In this document: positions 1-8,397 of the stretch, in pieces
Layout of the letters: the number at the start of each line of letters is the position of its first letter
Numbering within the stretch: the stretch's first letter is position 1
Assembly: GCA_001970855.1 (NCBI GenBank)
Contig: LSSN01003852.1
Location: 1 to 12,190 of the forward strand
Length of the DNA: 12,190 nt
Reading direction: 5' to 3'
Origin: Smittium culicis
Taxonomy: Eukaryota; Kickxellomycota; Harpellomycetes; Harpellales; Legeriomycetaceae
The notes under the pieces: generated by a model
Told to the model about the DNA's origin: nothing
What the model saw: the letters and a program-made list of their open reading frames with translations, nothing else
Database searches by the model: none
Translations under genes and position numbers: made by a program

Positions 1-3000
1 GATGAATGCTATTTTAATGTTTATAGTTAATGTGAGAACTGTGTACAAAATGACGCTCAAGCTGAAAAGATCGGCAGAGTAAATGTGTGTAAGTCTTGCA
101 GGAATAAAAAAGACGCCTAAACTCGTTAGAGCGATGTGACCAGCGCCCAAGAAGAAGACGTTAATAATAAATCTATCTCTATTGAACAAGTGGTTTTTCG
201 GGCCGATCATGGAGTAGTAGTGGGGCGAGTTGAATAGTCGTTTTGCGTTTAGGTCTTGATCAAGGGTACCGAGAACCATAACTGTTAGAAGGGTAAACAA
301 TGTGTTGTACATTGACAGAGCCGTTGATTCAAACACGCTAGTTCCACTAAATCCAGTAAAGAATTGGAAAACGAACTGACAGGTGTAAAAAACGAAACAT
401 TTGTAGAAAGTGGCAAGAGTGAACCTTGAAATCCTGGAGTAGTTCCAAAGACCATGGACGAATAGCAGTTTTCTTAAGAATCTAAATCTAGCAATTGAGA
501 AATCCGACGATCTTGCAGCTTGTAAGCCTTCAACGCCGGCAATACCAATACCAACATGAGCTTCTTGTATCATTGCAATATCATTACCACCGTCGCCGAT
601 AGCAACGGTAACGGCATACGAGTTGCTGGAATCGCAACGAATTCTCATATGCTTAGCAATCAGTGCTTTTTGCGAAGGAGAAACACGCGAGCAAACAATA
701 GTATCCGACTTGATTCCAATGTCGATAAATTTATCCATTAACTCTGGGTTACTTTCGAGGGTGGAAATAGTATCGCCATCGACGACAAGAGCGAATCTCT
801 CAATATTCGAATGGCCGGTTAAGACGTCTTCGTTAAAATTAGAATTGCTTAATAGGGCGATGTTTGTGTAGTCGCTATTCCCAGCAGCCTGAGTATATTT
901 ATTTTTTTTGAACCTTTTAAATATTTTGAAGAATTTGCTGCTGATATCAAAAACTTTGGGCCACCTACGGCGATTTTTGATGGGCATTGCAGATCTCGAT
1001 TCGTAAGACTGTAGTTTAGAAAGAATTGAGTTAGCTTTCCTTAGCTCGGCTTGAAGCTCCTCAACATCGTCCAACCCTTCGAGTACCATTGTGTAGCAGT
1101 TATTTTCATCACCATCAATTAATCTGCAAGATTTTGCGATATTAATAGCAGTTTCTATTTTGTCGCCAGTGAGCATCCAGACGTGAATGCCAGCATGGCG
1201 TAGAGCTTCGATAGTCTCAGGAACACCGTCCTGTAATCGATCCTCGACAGCGGTAATACCTGTGAGCTTCAAGTTACATTCGAGCTCATCAGCAACTTGC
1301 TCGATTTTGAGCTGTCTATCAACAAGGGAAGTGGAAGCAGACACGAATCTTTCGGCCCAATCAGAGTAATCAGATTCAGATATTTCGACGTGTGCATAAA
1401 CCAGGGTTCTTAGACCTTCGCATGCAAAAGCGCGTAAACTGTTATCAGCACATTGGTGCAGCCATTCCATTTCTTTATCGTTTGGATCTGGTTTTTTAAG
1501 GCGGGGTAAAATCACAGAGTCGGCGCCTTTGCAGAAGAGTCTAATTTTGCCATCGGGACAGCGGTAAACAACGGACATGCGCTTTCTGGCACTTGAAAAT
1601 TCGATAACGGCCAAAACTTCATAAGTTTCTATAATGTCCGTTTCATGTGGCGGGCACAAATTGAGAGTAGCTTGGTTTTCATTGTCGATATCAACCTTCG
1701 ATTTATTGAAATTTGAAATCCAATCAAGGATTCTGGTAGACTCAACAATTCTAATTTTCAAAGAGGGGCCACTTCTTTCAGTGACGATGTAGCCTAGCTC
1801 TGAGGCGGCAAGAACAAGGGATTTTTCGTCAGGGGAGGTACTTTGGTAGCCATTAAGAATTTTTGTAGTTGGGTCGATGTCGGGTTGAACGGAGTGACAA
1901 AGGGACATTGATTTTAAAAATATGTCAGCTAATTTACCAGTTTCTTTGGAAATACACTGGATTCCAGAGGAGGCTAAAAAGTCAGGTTCAGACGAATAGT
2001 TATTTGTAGCAGAGCGAAGAATAGTTGTTGGGGGTAATTGGCTTAAATTAGTGTTCATATTAATGTTGGAGTAAAAAGTTTGGCTGGTAGAGCTGGTGCT
2101 GTTTTTGAGTTCATTGGGGGGACTTTGAGAAATCGAGTTATTGAAAAAGAAATCGTCAAGTAAGTTCGTTGTTGTAGGACTTTGAATTTCAGGGAGTTTG
2201 GAGTCAGTGTTAGGATTGGCGTTGTTAAGAGGACTAGAATTTTCAGTAGAAGATGGTTGGGCGGGAGAAAAAGGGGAATCATCAGAATTGTCAAAAGAGT
2301 TTGAATCATTATCATCATAGCCACTGGTATGGTAAAAAGCTAAGCCACCAATCATGACGGCTTTGAACCGCATAACATTTTCGGTTAAAGTGCCAGTTTT
2401 ATCTGATAAGACGTATTTGACCATTCCAAGATCTTCATTAATAGCGGTTGTATGTGCGTGCATTGGGGTATCAGTTTTTTCGTAATACATATCTTTATCG
2501 AAACGCATCATATAAACTTGGAATATTTTAACGCCTTCTAAAGTGACGTACAGGGAGATTGGGATAAGGGCGTTGAGCATTACGATGTTACCAAAGATGA
2601 TAGCAGGGTAAGAAATATTGGCACCGACGAGGTACCAGTGTTTTGGGAGAACAAATTTTTGCCAAATTATAGCGGATATGGACAGAATAGCACAGAAAAT
2701 CAAGAGTTGTATAAATACGACGATGACGATTTTATTAGTAGTTTTTTGAATTTGTGGCGATTTGGTACGGATGTTGCGGGTAGCGTTTAGTCTAAGTTTG
2801 GTTTCTTCGCCGGTAAAAACGATTTGAGCGGTGACGAATTTAGTGTTTCTTAATTTAGAACCGCGTAATAGGAGGTTGTTTGGAGTTAGGGCGTGTTTTT
2901 CGCCATCGACTTCGAGGTAACCTTCGAAAGAGTACAAATCGGGGCTTGGGGCTTCAGTGTAAGTGATTCCAGAGAAGGCAGACAAATTTTCAGAAGTTTT

Positions 3001-4656
3001 TATAGCTTTTGAAGTTGGTAAAGGTGCAGATTTTTGTTTTAGGGTTGTTTCACCGTCGAGGGAGGAAGTTTCGACGAAGCAGTTTCCATCAGGGGTACTT
3101 GTCGCCAAGACGACACAGTCAGCAGGGATCCATTCGTCTTTACCGATGAGGATGATATCACCTACTTGCAAGTCCTGCCATTTTTTTGATTTCCATCTGT
3201 AGGACATATTTTCGGGTAGGGGGTAATCATTGGATGGGATAGGGTGTTCTTCAATATCGTCAGAGAACATAACGACCAAATCTTTATTTCTAGATTTTTT
3301 AGGAGGGGAATCGATTTCAGAGAAGTCATTTTCAAAGTCAGAGTAGCTATTTTTTTGGGCAGAGGGGGTGGAGCTATTGTTTGTTAAGCTTTGAAAGATA
3401 CTTGAGAATTTGCTGTTAGAAGACTTGAGACTGGGGGCTTTTAAAATTCCGGGGGGTGGTTTAATTTCATCTTGGCTATCGATAGAGGAGTTAGGGCTAG
3501 AATTTTTATTTTTGACTTCATCGTCATCATCGTATTCTTCTTCTTCCTCTTCTTCGTCGGATTCTTCTTCTTCTCTTTTTTTGCGTTTTTTTTCTATTAG
3601 TTTTTCGCGCATGTTGCGTTGCCATCTCCAGAAGAAGAGGAGGGGTCTTGTGATGGTTACGATAGTGCTGCTTCTAGTTGAGTGTATAGATCTGTGAGAT
3701 CTAGCGTTTAGTTCACGGGTGTGTAAAGTTTTGGGGCCTTTCCTGTTAATTTTAACCTTTAAAACTCTAGATTTTTGGGTATTTTCAGCGCGGTCCATTT
3801 TGTGTCTTCTGTAATCGTCGTAGCCTTCGTGGGCGATTCCAAAGAAAACGAAGACACTTAGGGGGAAGAAAGTGCTAAATCTTCCAGTGGTACTCCAGCC
3901 TGGAATTTGTTGTAGAATCGAGATGAAGAGGAAGTATAAATTAGCAATTCTTGAGAATTGGGAGGATAGTTGGGCGGGGAGGAAGGTGAATAGGTTGTAG
4001 CGGGCCGTTGAGATGCTGTTTTTAGGGTAGTCGTAAGAGATTTCGAAGTGGACGCGTTTAGTGATAGAACCAGGGACTAGGATAGGTTCTTTTGGGCGTT
4101 TTCCGCGGAGTTTGAAGACGTATCCACCAGTCCAGTAGTCAGATTCTTCAGTTAAAAAATAACCAGGGAGGGGGACAGCTCTGGACATTAGGCCGCCCGA
4201 GGCGAGATGAGTAGCGGTGTTTTGAGAATCAGCAAGGGCATAGTCAGGCACAATAGCCTTTGAAGTTCTGGGGGACAAGGCGTTTGGGGATTGGGGGCAG
4301 TAATATGGGGAGGCTTCGTCGGAGGAGAGTTTGGGGTAGTTATTTTCAGCGCGAATGAGGATTTCAGTTGGTCTTCCTTCGGGGATTTTGCGTTCGGAAC
4401 TCTTTCTTAATAGATTCATGTCGTGAGAGAAGGAGTGGATGTCCGGTTTGCTTTCGGGTTTTGAAGAGGGATTAAAACTTCTGGCGATTTTGGTGACTTT
4501 AGTTCGGAGGGCGCCATATCTTTTAAGTTTGTTTATTCTATTGTTGTGGTTTGAGCTCTCTTGAATAGCAGACTCGGGCAAGTCGTTATTGGGAGTGCTA
4601 TTATTATTCCCAACGTTTTCAGACAAGTCATTTTTAGGGATATTTTTAGGGGGCAT
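1..4656 (-). CDS. DNF3: P4-type ATPase (phospholipid flippase), Dnf3-like, 3' end cut by the window edge
   Basis: P4-ATPases use ATP to move phospholipids from the outer/lumenal to the cytosolic leaflet of Golgi, endosomal or plasma membranes. The 1552 visible codons are open and intron-free. The start is the first in-frame Met after a TAG at 4768-4770, with A at -3. In order: a disordered N-terminus (about 1-195); M1 and M2 (about 238-276) with IPGWSTTG between them, a Dnf3-type signature; the A domain with DGET (534-537); M3 and M4 with PISLY (699-703); the phosphorylated Asp752 in DKTGTLT; the N domain with SPDE and KGAD (1043-1046); TGDK (1163-1166) and GDGGND (1354-1359) in the P domain; then M5 to M8 (about 1409-1551). 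M9, M10 and the C-tail lie beyond position 1. All core catalytic motifs are intact. Oddities are a long charged M2-to-A-domain linker and a Ser/Asn/Pro-rich insert after Asp752. Flippase identity is secure. The Dnf3 subfamily is inferred from remembered motifs rather than a tree. Confidence 0.93.
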   Translation of the reverse strand, partial: MPPKNIPKNDLSENVGNNNSTPNNDLPESAIQESSNHNNRINKLKRYGALRTKVTKIARSFNPSSKPESKPDIHSFSHDMNLLRKSSERKIPEGRPTEILIRAENNYPKLSSDEASPYYCPQSPNALSPRTSKAIVPDYALADSQNTATHLASGGLMSRAVPLPGYFLTEESDYWTGGYVFKLRGKRPKEPILVPGSITKRVHFEISYDYPKNSISTARYNLFTFLPAQLSSQFSRIANLYFLFISILQQIPGWSTTGRFSTFFPLSVFVFFGIAHEGYDDYRRHKMDRAENTQKSRVLKVKINRKGPKTLHTRELNARSHRSIHSTRSSTIVTITRPLLFFWRWQRNMREKLIEKKRKKREEEESDEEEEEEEYDDDDEVKNKNSSPNSSIDSQDEIKPPPGILKAPSLKSSNSKFSSIFQSLTNNSSTPSAQKNSYSDFENDFSEIDSPPKKSRNKDLVVMFSDDIEEHPIPSNDYPLPENMSYRWKSKKWQDLQVGDIILIGKDEWIPADCVVLATSTPDGNCFVETSSLDGETTLKQKSAPLPTSKAIKTSENLSAFSGITYTEAPSPDLYSFEGYLEVDGEKHALTPNNLLLRGSKLRNTKFVTAQIVFTGEETKLRLNATRNIRTKSPQIQKTTNKIVIVVFIQLLIFCAILSISAIIWQKFVLPKHWYLVGANISYPAIIFGNIVMLNALIPISLYVTLEGVKIFQVYMMRFDKDMYYEKTDTPMHAHTTAINEDLGMVKYVLSDKTGTLTENVMRFKAVMIGGLAFYHTSGYDDNDSNSFDNSDDSPFSPAQPSSTENSSPLNNANPNTDSKLPEIQSPTTTNLLDDFFFNNSISQSPPNELKNSTSSTSQTFYSNINMNTNLSQLPPTTILRSATNNYSSEPDFLASSGIQCISKETGKLADIFLKSMSLCHSVQPDIDPTTKILNGYQSTSPDEKSLVLAASELGYIVTERSGPSLKIRIVESTRILDWISNFNKSKVDIDNENQATLNLCPPHETDIIETYEVLAVIEFSSARKRMSVVYRCPDGKIRLFCKGADSVILPRLKKPDPNDKEMEWLHQCADNSLRAFACEGLRTLVYAHVEISESDYSDWAERFVSASTSLVDRQLKIEQVADELECNLKLTGITAVEDRLQDGVPETIEALRHAGIHVWMLTGDKIETAINIAKSCRLIDGDENNCYTMVLEGLDDVEELQAELRKANSILSKLQSYESRSAMPIKNRRRWPKVFDISSKFFKIFKRFKKNKYTQAAGNSDYTNIALLSNSNFNEDVLTGHSNIERFALVVDGDTISTLESNPELMDKFIDIGIKSDTIVCSRVSPSQKALIAKHMRIRCDSSNSYAVTVAIGDGGNDIAMIQEAHVGIGIAGVEGLQAARSSDFSIARFRFLRKLLFVHGLWNYSRISRFTLATFYKCFVFYTCQFVFQFFTGFSGTSVFESTALSMYNTLFTLLTVMVLGTLDQDLNAKRLFNSPHYYSMIGPKNHLFNRDRFIINVFFLGAGHIALTSLGVFFIPARLTHIYSADLFSLSVILYTVLTLTINIKIAFI
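3484..3606 (-). repeat. Charged low-complexity segment inside the flippase gene, with a (TTC)n-like tract
   Basis: On the plus strand, about 3535-3575 is an imperfect TTC/CTC microsatellite. In the flippase frame it gives a basic KKRKKR patch (about residues 356-361) followed by an almost unbroken Glu/Asp run (about 362-380). It sits in the cytosolic linker between M2 and the A domain, a position where P4-ATPases vary in length. The tract keeps the reading frame. Repeat slippage could make its length vary between strains. Confidence 0.75.
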
Positions 4657-5322
4657 AATTTTTTCTGCAGAGCTCAAGAAAGATGTACGAGTGGGATATG
4701 GTATAAAAATATAATAGAAAATAAAGTGAAAGCTCCTTTTTTTTTTTAGTTGTTGCCCTGATCTACTCTAATACAGATATTTAATAAAAAAAGGCTAAAA
4801 AAGGGTATTTAGGTTAAATATAAAGATGATATGCATATAAATAACAAAGGCAAAGAGAAGATCGGGATCGATAAAAAAAAGAGATGAGGAGCCAGAATAA
4901 TACAAAGGGGAGTGAGGATGGGGTAAGAGCTAGTTGAATATTGAGCGATTGAGTATTGATAAAGGGATATAAAGAAAGTATCTATAGAAGCTGATAAGAG
5001 AGGGAAGAAAGAAAAAATTAAAGCGTGATGATGATAAGGGCTAATAAAAGAAAGGGGTGATAATAAAAAAAAGGGGGGAGTGGGTAGAGTGTGATAATAA
5101 TAGTAAGAGAGGAAGATTATATTTGAATATAGATAATAGGAAAAGTATAATTTTATCTATTCCTTTTAATAAAAAAATTGTTTTTGTTTTAGAGGGTGTA
5201 AAGGAGGGGGGTATTGGGAGGTGAGTGGGCTTCTGGGGAAAGGGGGTGGAGGCGGTAGTGGGAAGAGTATGGGAGTATTAAGCTATTTGTGTTTATAGGG
5301 CTAATTTTAGCTTTTATTAATT
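4657..5322. promoter_or_regulatory. Upstream region of the flippase gene with extreme G-over-C skew
   Basis: This stretch holds the 5' leader and presumably the promoter of the minus-strand flippase gene, and no gene of its own. The plus strand is strongly purine-rich: in 4861-5280 I counted 137 G and 17 C. The flippase sense strand is therefore C/T-rich, with a run of ten A just upstream of the start (plus-strand T run at about 4737-4747). No convincing TATA box lies at a normal distance; a TATAAA on the minus strand (5292-5297) is about 640 bp from the ATG. Promoter function is inferred from position only. Confidence 0.5.
5206..5246 (+). other. Potential G-quadruplex (five G-tracts in 41 bp)
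   Basis: G-tracts of 6, 3, 3, 4 and 5 G start at 5206, 5216, 5227, 5235 and 5242, with loops of 4, 8, 5 and 3 bases. Further G3 tracts follow at 5260 and 5271. The G-rich strand is the template strand for the flippase gene. Folding is a prediction from spacing, and one loop (8 nt) slightly exceeds the strict 1-7 rule. Confidence 0.55.
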
Positions 5323-5403
5323 GTATTTGGTTTTCGGATTTTATTAATAGTATTTGGTTTTCGGATTTTAATAATAGTATTATGTTTTGAGAGGTATTAT
5401 TTG
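5323..5403. repeat. 27-bp tandem repeat, two good copies plus one degenerate copy
   Basis: Copies at 5323-5349 and 5350-5376 both begin GTATTTGGTTTTCGG and differ at a single position. A third, diverged copy begins at 5377. A minus-strand open frame through here (5189-5530) translates the repeat as a 9-residue period. I take that as a by-product of a unit length divisible by three rather than a gene. Confidence 0.85.
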
Positions 5404-5430
5404 CAAACTTGACTTGCCTGGTTGAAATTT

Positions 5431-5514
5431 CTTTTGTGTTTTGGCTATTGCTGTATTTCTTTTGTGTTTTGACTATTGCTGTATTTCTTTTGTGTTTTGA
5501 ATATTGCTTTGGTT
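5431..5514. repeat. 28-bp tandem repeat, three copies
   Basis: Copies lie at 5431-5458, 5459-5486 and 5487-5514, each beginning CTTTTGTGTTTTG. The first two differ by one base; the third diverges in its last third. Because 28 is not a multiple of three, the repeat is read in all three frames by the overlapping minus-strand open frame, which argues against protein-level selection. Confidence 0.88.
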
Positions 5515-5770
5515 CTGCTATGGCTGACACTTTTTATTGTACAATTAGGCGGCCAATATATGCAGCTGGGCACTTGTAACTTTTATTGTATTTTACTTTT
5601 CGGTTTTACTTATCGCCACACTATTGGCTGCACGAAAGTATTTTATTCCGGTGGCAGGATATAAATTTTATGTTTTTAGAAAGTGGCCAACAAGTAGTGA
5701 AAAAAAATGTCAGCAGGGGCTGCCTCATCCCGGAATTTCCCTAACGCTTTTTCCAGCCAAGTATCCAGCA
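5515..5770. other. Non-coding spacer between tandem arrays, with small inverted repeats
   Basis: I see no gene here. It contains the palindrome TTGTACAA (about 5537-5544), an imperfect inverted pair GCGGCCAA / TTGGCTGC (about 75 bp apart), and a small stem GCAG-GGG-CTGC at 5713-5723 followed by a locally GC-rich patch. Local GC is higher than in the flanking A/T-rich DNA. No function can be assigned. Confidence 0.4.
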
Positions 5771-5833
5771 TTGAGTGTTTAGGAGTATCAGTTGAGTGTT
5801 TAGCGCTATCAGTTGAGTGTTTAGCGCTATGGG
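5771..5833. repeat. 21-bp tandem repeat, three copies
   Basis: Copies lie at 5771-5791, 5792-5812 and 5813-5833, each beginning TTGAGTGTTTAG. Copies two and three contain the palindrome AGCGCT. The unit is unrelated in sequence to the 27- and 28-bp arrays nearby. Confidence 0.88.
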
Positions 5834-5839
5834 TTATGT

Positions 5840-5897
5840 GGTAATTGATAGACTATTAGTAGTTAAGCGGTAATGGTAGACTATTAGTAATGGAAAG
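5840..5897. repeat. About 29-bp imperfect tandem duplication
   Basis: GGTAAT followed by TAGACTATTAGTA occurs from 5840 and again from 5869, with small indels between copies. It directly follows the 21-bp array, so the two together form a nearly continuous repeated stretch of about 125 bp. Confidence 0.7.
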
Positions 5898-6876
5898 GCT
5901 TTTGGGTTACTGTCAAGTTGAAGATCGCTTATTACTGGCCAGCTTACAAATAGGTCTTTTCATTAATTTATTCGCATTATTAAATTTGCAAAATAAAGAA
6001 TCGCTAAAAAAAAAAAAAAAATTCCCAAATGACATAATTTCGCTTTTACAGGATCTATTCTCGCATCATAAGCGCTTGCAGCCCTTATTTGGCTGCTTCG
6101 ATTTCATTCTTAGTGATTAGCTGAAACATCACTTATGCCTCTCATTCGCCATAAATTCACAGCGAGCCATACACTGCTTGCTATTATATTTTTCTGTAGC
6201 GAATTGTTTATGCTAGTGGTTATTTTTAACCTTCTACAAATGACCAACAATACCAAGTTGGAGCTGCTTTTTTTTGAGTCCTCTTGCTAAACTGACGACA
6301 TACTAGAATATAGATCGTAGAGCCTAGAAAAGAAAAAAAAAAAGCTGACTAAACATTGCTAAACAGGCTTAGGAATCATACTCTTTTTGGGTGGGTTTTT
6401 TTTTCTTATGTCTCATACGATCCTCCGATTACTCGGAGAACCCATGTTGTCCCCTACACTTATCCCAACACGCACAAAAAATAAGAAGAAATATTTGAAA
6501 CCTCTTGATTTCACTCTCTAAAACGAATGTGAATTATGTGGAGATCGGAATGTAGACTTGTTTTAGGTCTTCTTACTCACCCTGTGATTAACCTTAATTA
6601 ACCACATTTTGCCATAACAGTTTTAATTAATACAAACCATTTACCCGCTCTGCATCCGCCCCCCTCTCACACCCAAAACGCCTCTTTTACTCGCCGAGAT
6701 AAAGTGCTCACTTCACTTACCAGTACGCCTTCAACTTGTAAATTTGGATTTAATTTGATAAAAGGGGAGGGGGAATTTCATGAATCAAACTGTAAGAAAA
6801 ACGAACAAGCCATGTTAGCATAGTTAGTCCACTAGAACAAAGAATTGCAATGTTATAATATAATCGCTAATTCACG

Positions 6877-6894
6877 CTATCCATCCAATCACTT
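6877..6894 (+). repeat. 18-bp exact direct repeat, first copy
   Basis: CTATCCATCCAATCACTT at 6877-6894 recurs exactly at 7156-7173, 279 bp downstream. A looser relative (CCAATCATCC) occurs near 7600. Neither copy is next to an obvious element end. Confidence 0.85.
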
Positions 6895-7052
6895 CTTCCT
6901 TTGCCCATTCAGGCCCTAACCACTTACCCTCTTTTGAATATTCTCCCTAAAAAAAAAAACAAATCAACTCCCTTTTCTATTTTTTTTTTTTGATAAGGTA
7001 CACTTTTCTATAGAATGCGAATTTTTTTTTAAAAGACTGAGAATCCATGCCT

Positions 7053-7073
7053 GCTATTTGCTATTTGCTATTT
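7053..7073 (+). repeat. Three tandem copies of a 7-bp unit (GCTATTT)
   Basis: GCTATTT is repeated at 7053-7059, 7060-7066 and 7067-7073. It is a simple microsatellite in non-coding DNA. Confidence 0.8.
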
Positions 7074-7155
7074 CTAGCTGTATTTCTTGATTTCGTTATC
7101 CCTCTTGATCTTTGTATCATCTGCTTTTTAGCTAACAAAGTGTGGCTTTCGTTCC

Positions 7156-7173
7156 CTATCCATCCAATCACTT
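7156..7173 (+). repeat. 18-bp exact direct repeat, second copy
   Basis: Exact second copy of the 18-mer at 6877-6894. The sequence on either side of the two copies does not match, so this is not part of a longer duplication that I can see. Confidence 0.85.
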
Positions 7174-8381
7174 TGTTTCATATCTACTATTGGCTTATAC
7201 TAAAAATGTCGATAATCTCTTTTTTTTACTAAATCAGTGTTTGTTCAACCCTTCGGCTCTTCATTCGCTCTAATTATATTTGTTTTTTCGATTTATAATT
7301 GTTGCTGTTTTTTTTTTTATTATCTGAATTTGCACTTGTAAACTTGATATCATTCGTATTGTTCGTGCTTTATTTTTATAAATTCTTTTCGACGAATACC
7401 AGTACCCAAATGCAATTAGAAAATCCTTCTCCTTCACCTGCACCTACACCGTCAAACTTTACTTTATTTACCCGCTTTGTCCATCTTTTCTGTCAGCCCA
7501 AATAACCGCTTTTTTTACTAAATGACAAGCATTTGCTCAAATGCCCCAACTATCAGAGTCTTGCTGCTAATCAAGTTCTATAAACAATAAGCGGTCTTGT
7601 ATAGTCCAATCATCCATTGATCTCAACAAGGGCAGTAATCAATTTCAAAAAAAAAAAAATATTAATAAGCATCGACTAGAAAAAAAACTGAGGCTCGTGA
7701 CTCCATTTCAATTTTTTTTTAACCAAAATCGCACAAAGTTACCTTATAATTTTCTATATTTGCCTATTTTGAGACTTTTTGTGTTTCACTCATGAATAAA
7801 TTTACAAGTTCCGATATAGAAATTCTAGCCTTGAACCAGCCCGCATAATTTACCACTTCAAACTAACCCATAAACCACATTCAATCCCGCCATTTAAAAA
7901 CGTCTTAATTAAAGTTCGGCTAAATGTATTTTCTAAATCCTCCCCAAAAACTTTCTCCTTTTATTCTGTTATTTTATGTGATATTTTATTAATAGTGTTT
8001 TGGTAAAAATAACAATGAGAAATAGCCAGTACCTTCAATCTATGTCTCCATTATTGCCCACCATCATCGAATTTGGTCTGCTTTTTTAAGTTTTTTTTTT
8101 AAACATGTCCATAAGAATCTCATATAGCTTTAATTTTTACACCCCCCTCCCAAAAAAAAAAACTCGTCTATATGGATATATACAAGTATAAAATTTTTAT
8201 TTTTAGCTAATATAATTGGAGAAGCGGAACTTTTCCTATTAAATGTTTTTTTTCTAGTTACCATCGTCTTATTACACTTTTACTCATAAATCCATTGTAA
8301 ATACTAACAGCGAATAAATATCGTCATACAAAAAATACTTTTATCTAGCTCGCATTAGCTAATAAAATATACTAAAAGAGT

Positions 8382-8397
8382 TTTTTTTTAAAAAAAA
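8382..8397. repeat. T8A8 palindrome inside a T9-A8-T4 tract
   Basis: A T run at 8381-8389 is followed directly by an A run at 8390-8397 and then four T. It is a perfect A/T palindrome of the poly(dA:dT) class that tends to exclude nucleosomes. Confidence 0.7.

Noticed and set aside
2055..3697. Other open frames on either strand inside the flippase gene
   Set aside because: They overlap the long flippase frame, whose motifs are unmistakable.
5026..5032. TGATGA on the plus strand resembling a C box
   Set aside because: No D box lies at a suitable distance; the purine-rich context makes the match trivial.
5189..5530. 113-residue minus-strand open frame upstream of the flippase gene
   Set aside because: It runs through the 27- and 28-bp tandem repeats, and the 28-bp unit is read in three frames. 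The rest is low-complexity with no domain. It is best explained by a C/T-rich, stop-poor strand.
5890..6120. 76-residue plus-strand open frame
   Set aside because: It starts in the 29-bp repeat and contains a homopolymer-encoded Lys run (A16). No family resemblance.
6423..6438. Stem CTCCGA-TTAC-TCGGAG considered as part of a tRNA or terminator
   Set aside because: No B-box consensus (GGTTCRANYCC) or acceptor stem surrounds it, and a bacterial-type terminator does not fit a eukaryotic window.
7299..7505. 68-residue plus-strand hydrophobic open frame resembling a membrane peptide
   Set aside because: The hydrophobic part comes from T-rich DNA. No conserved feature supports a gene.
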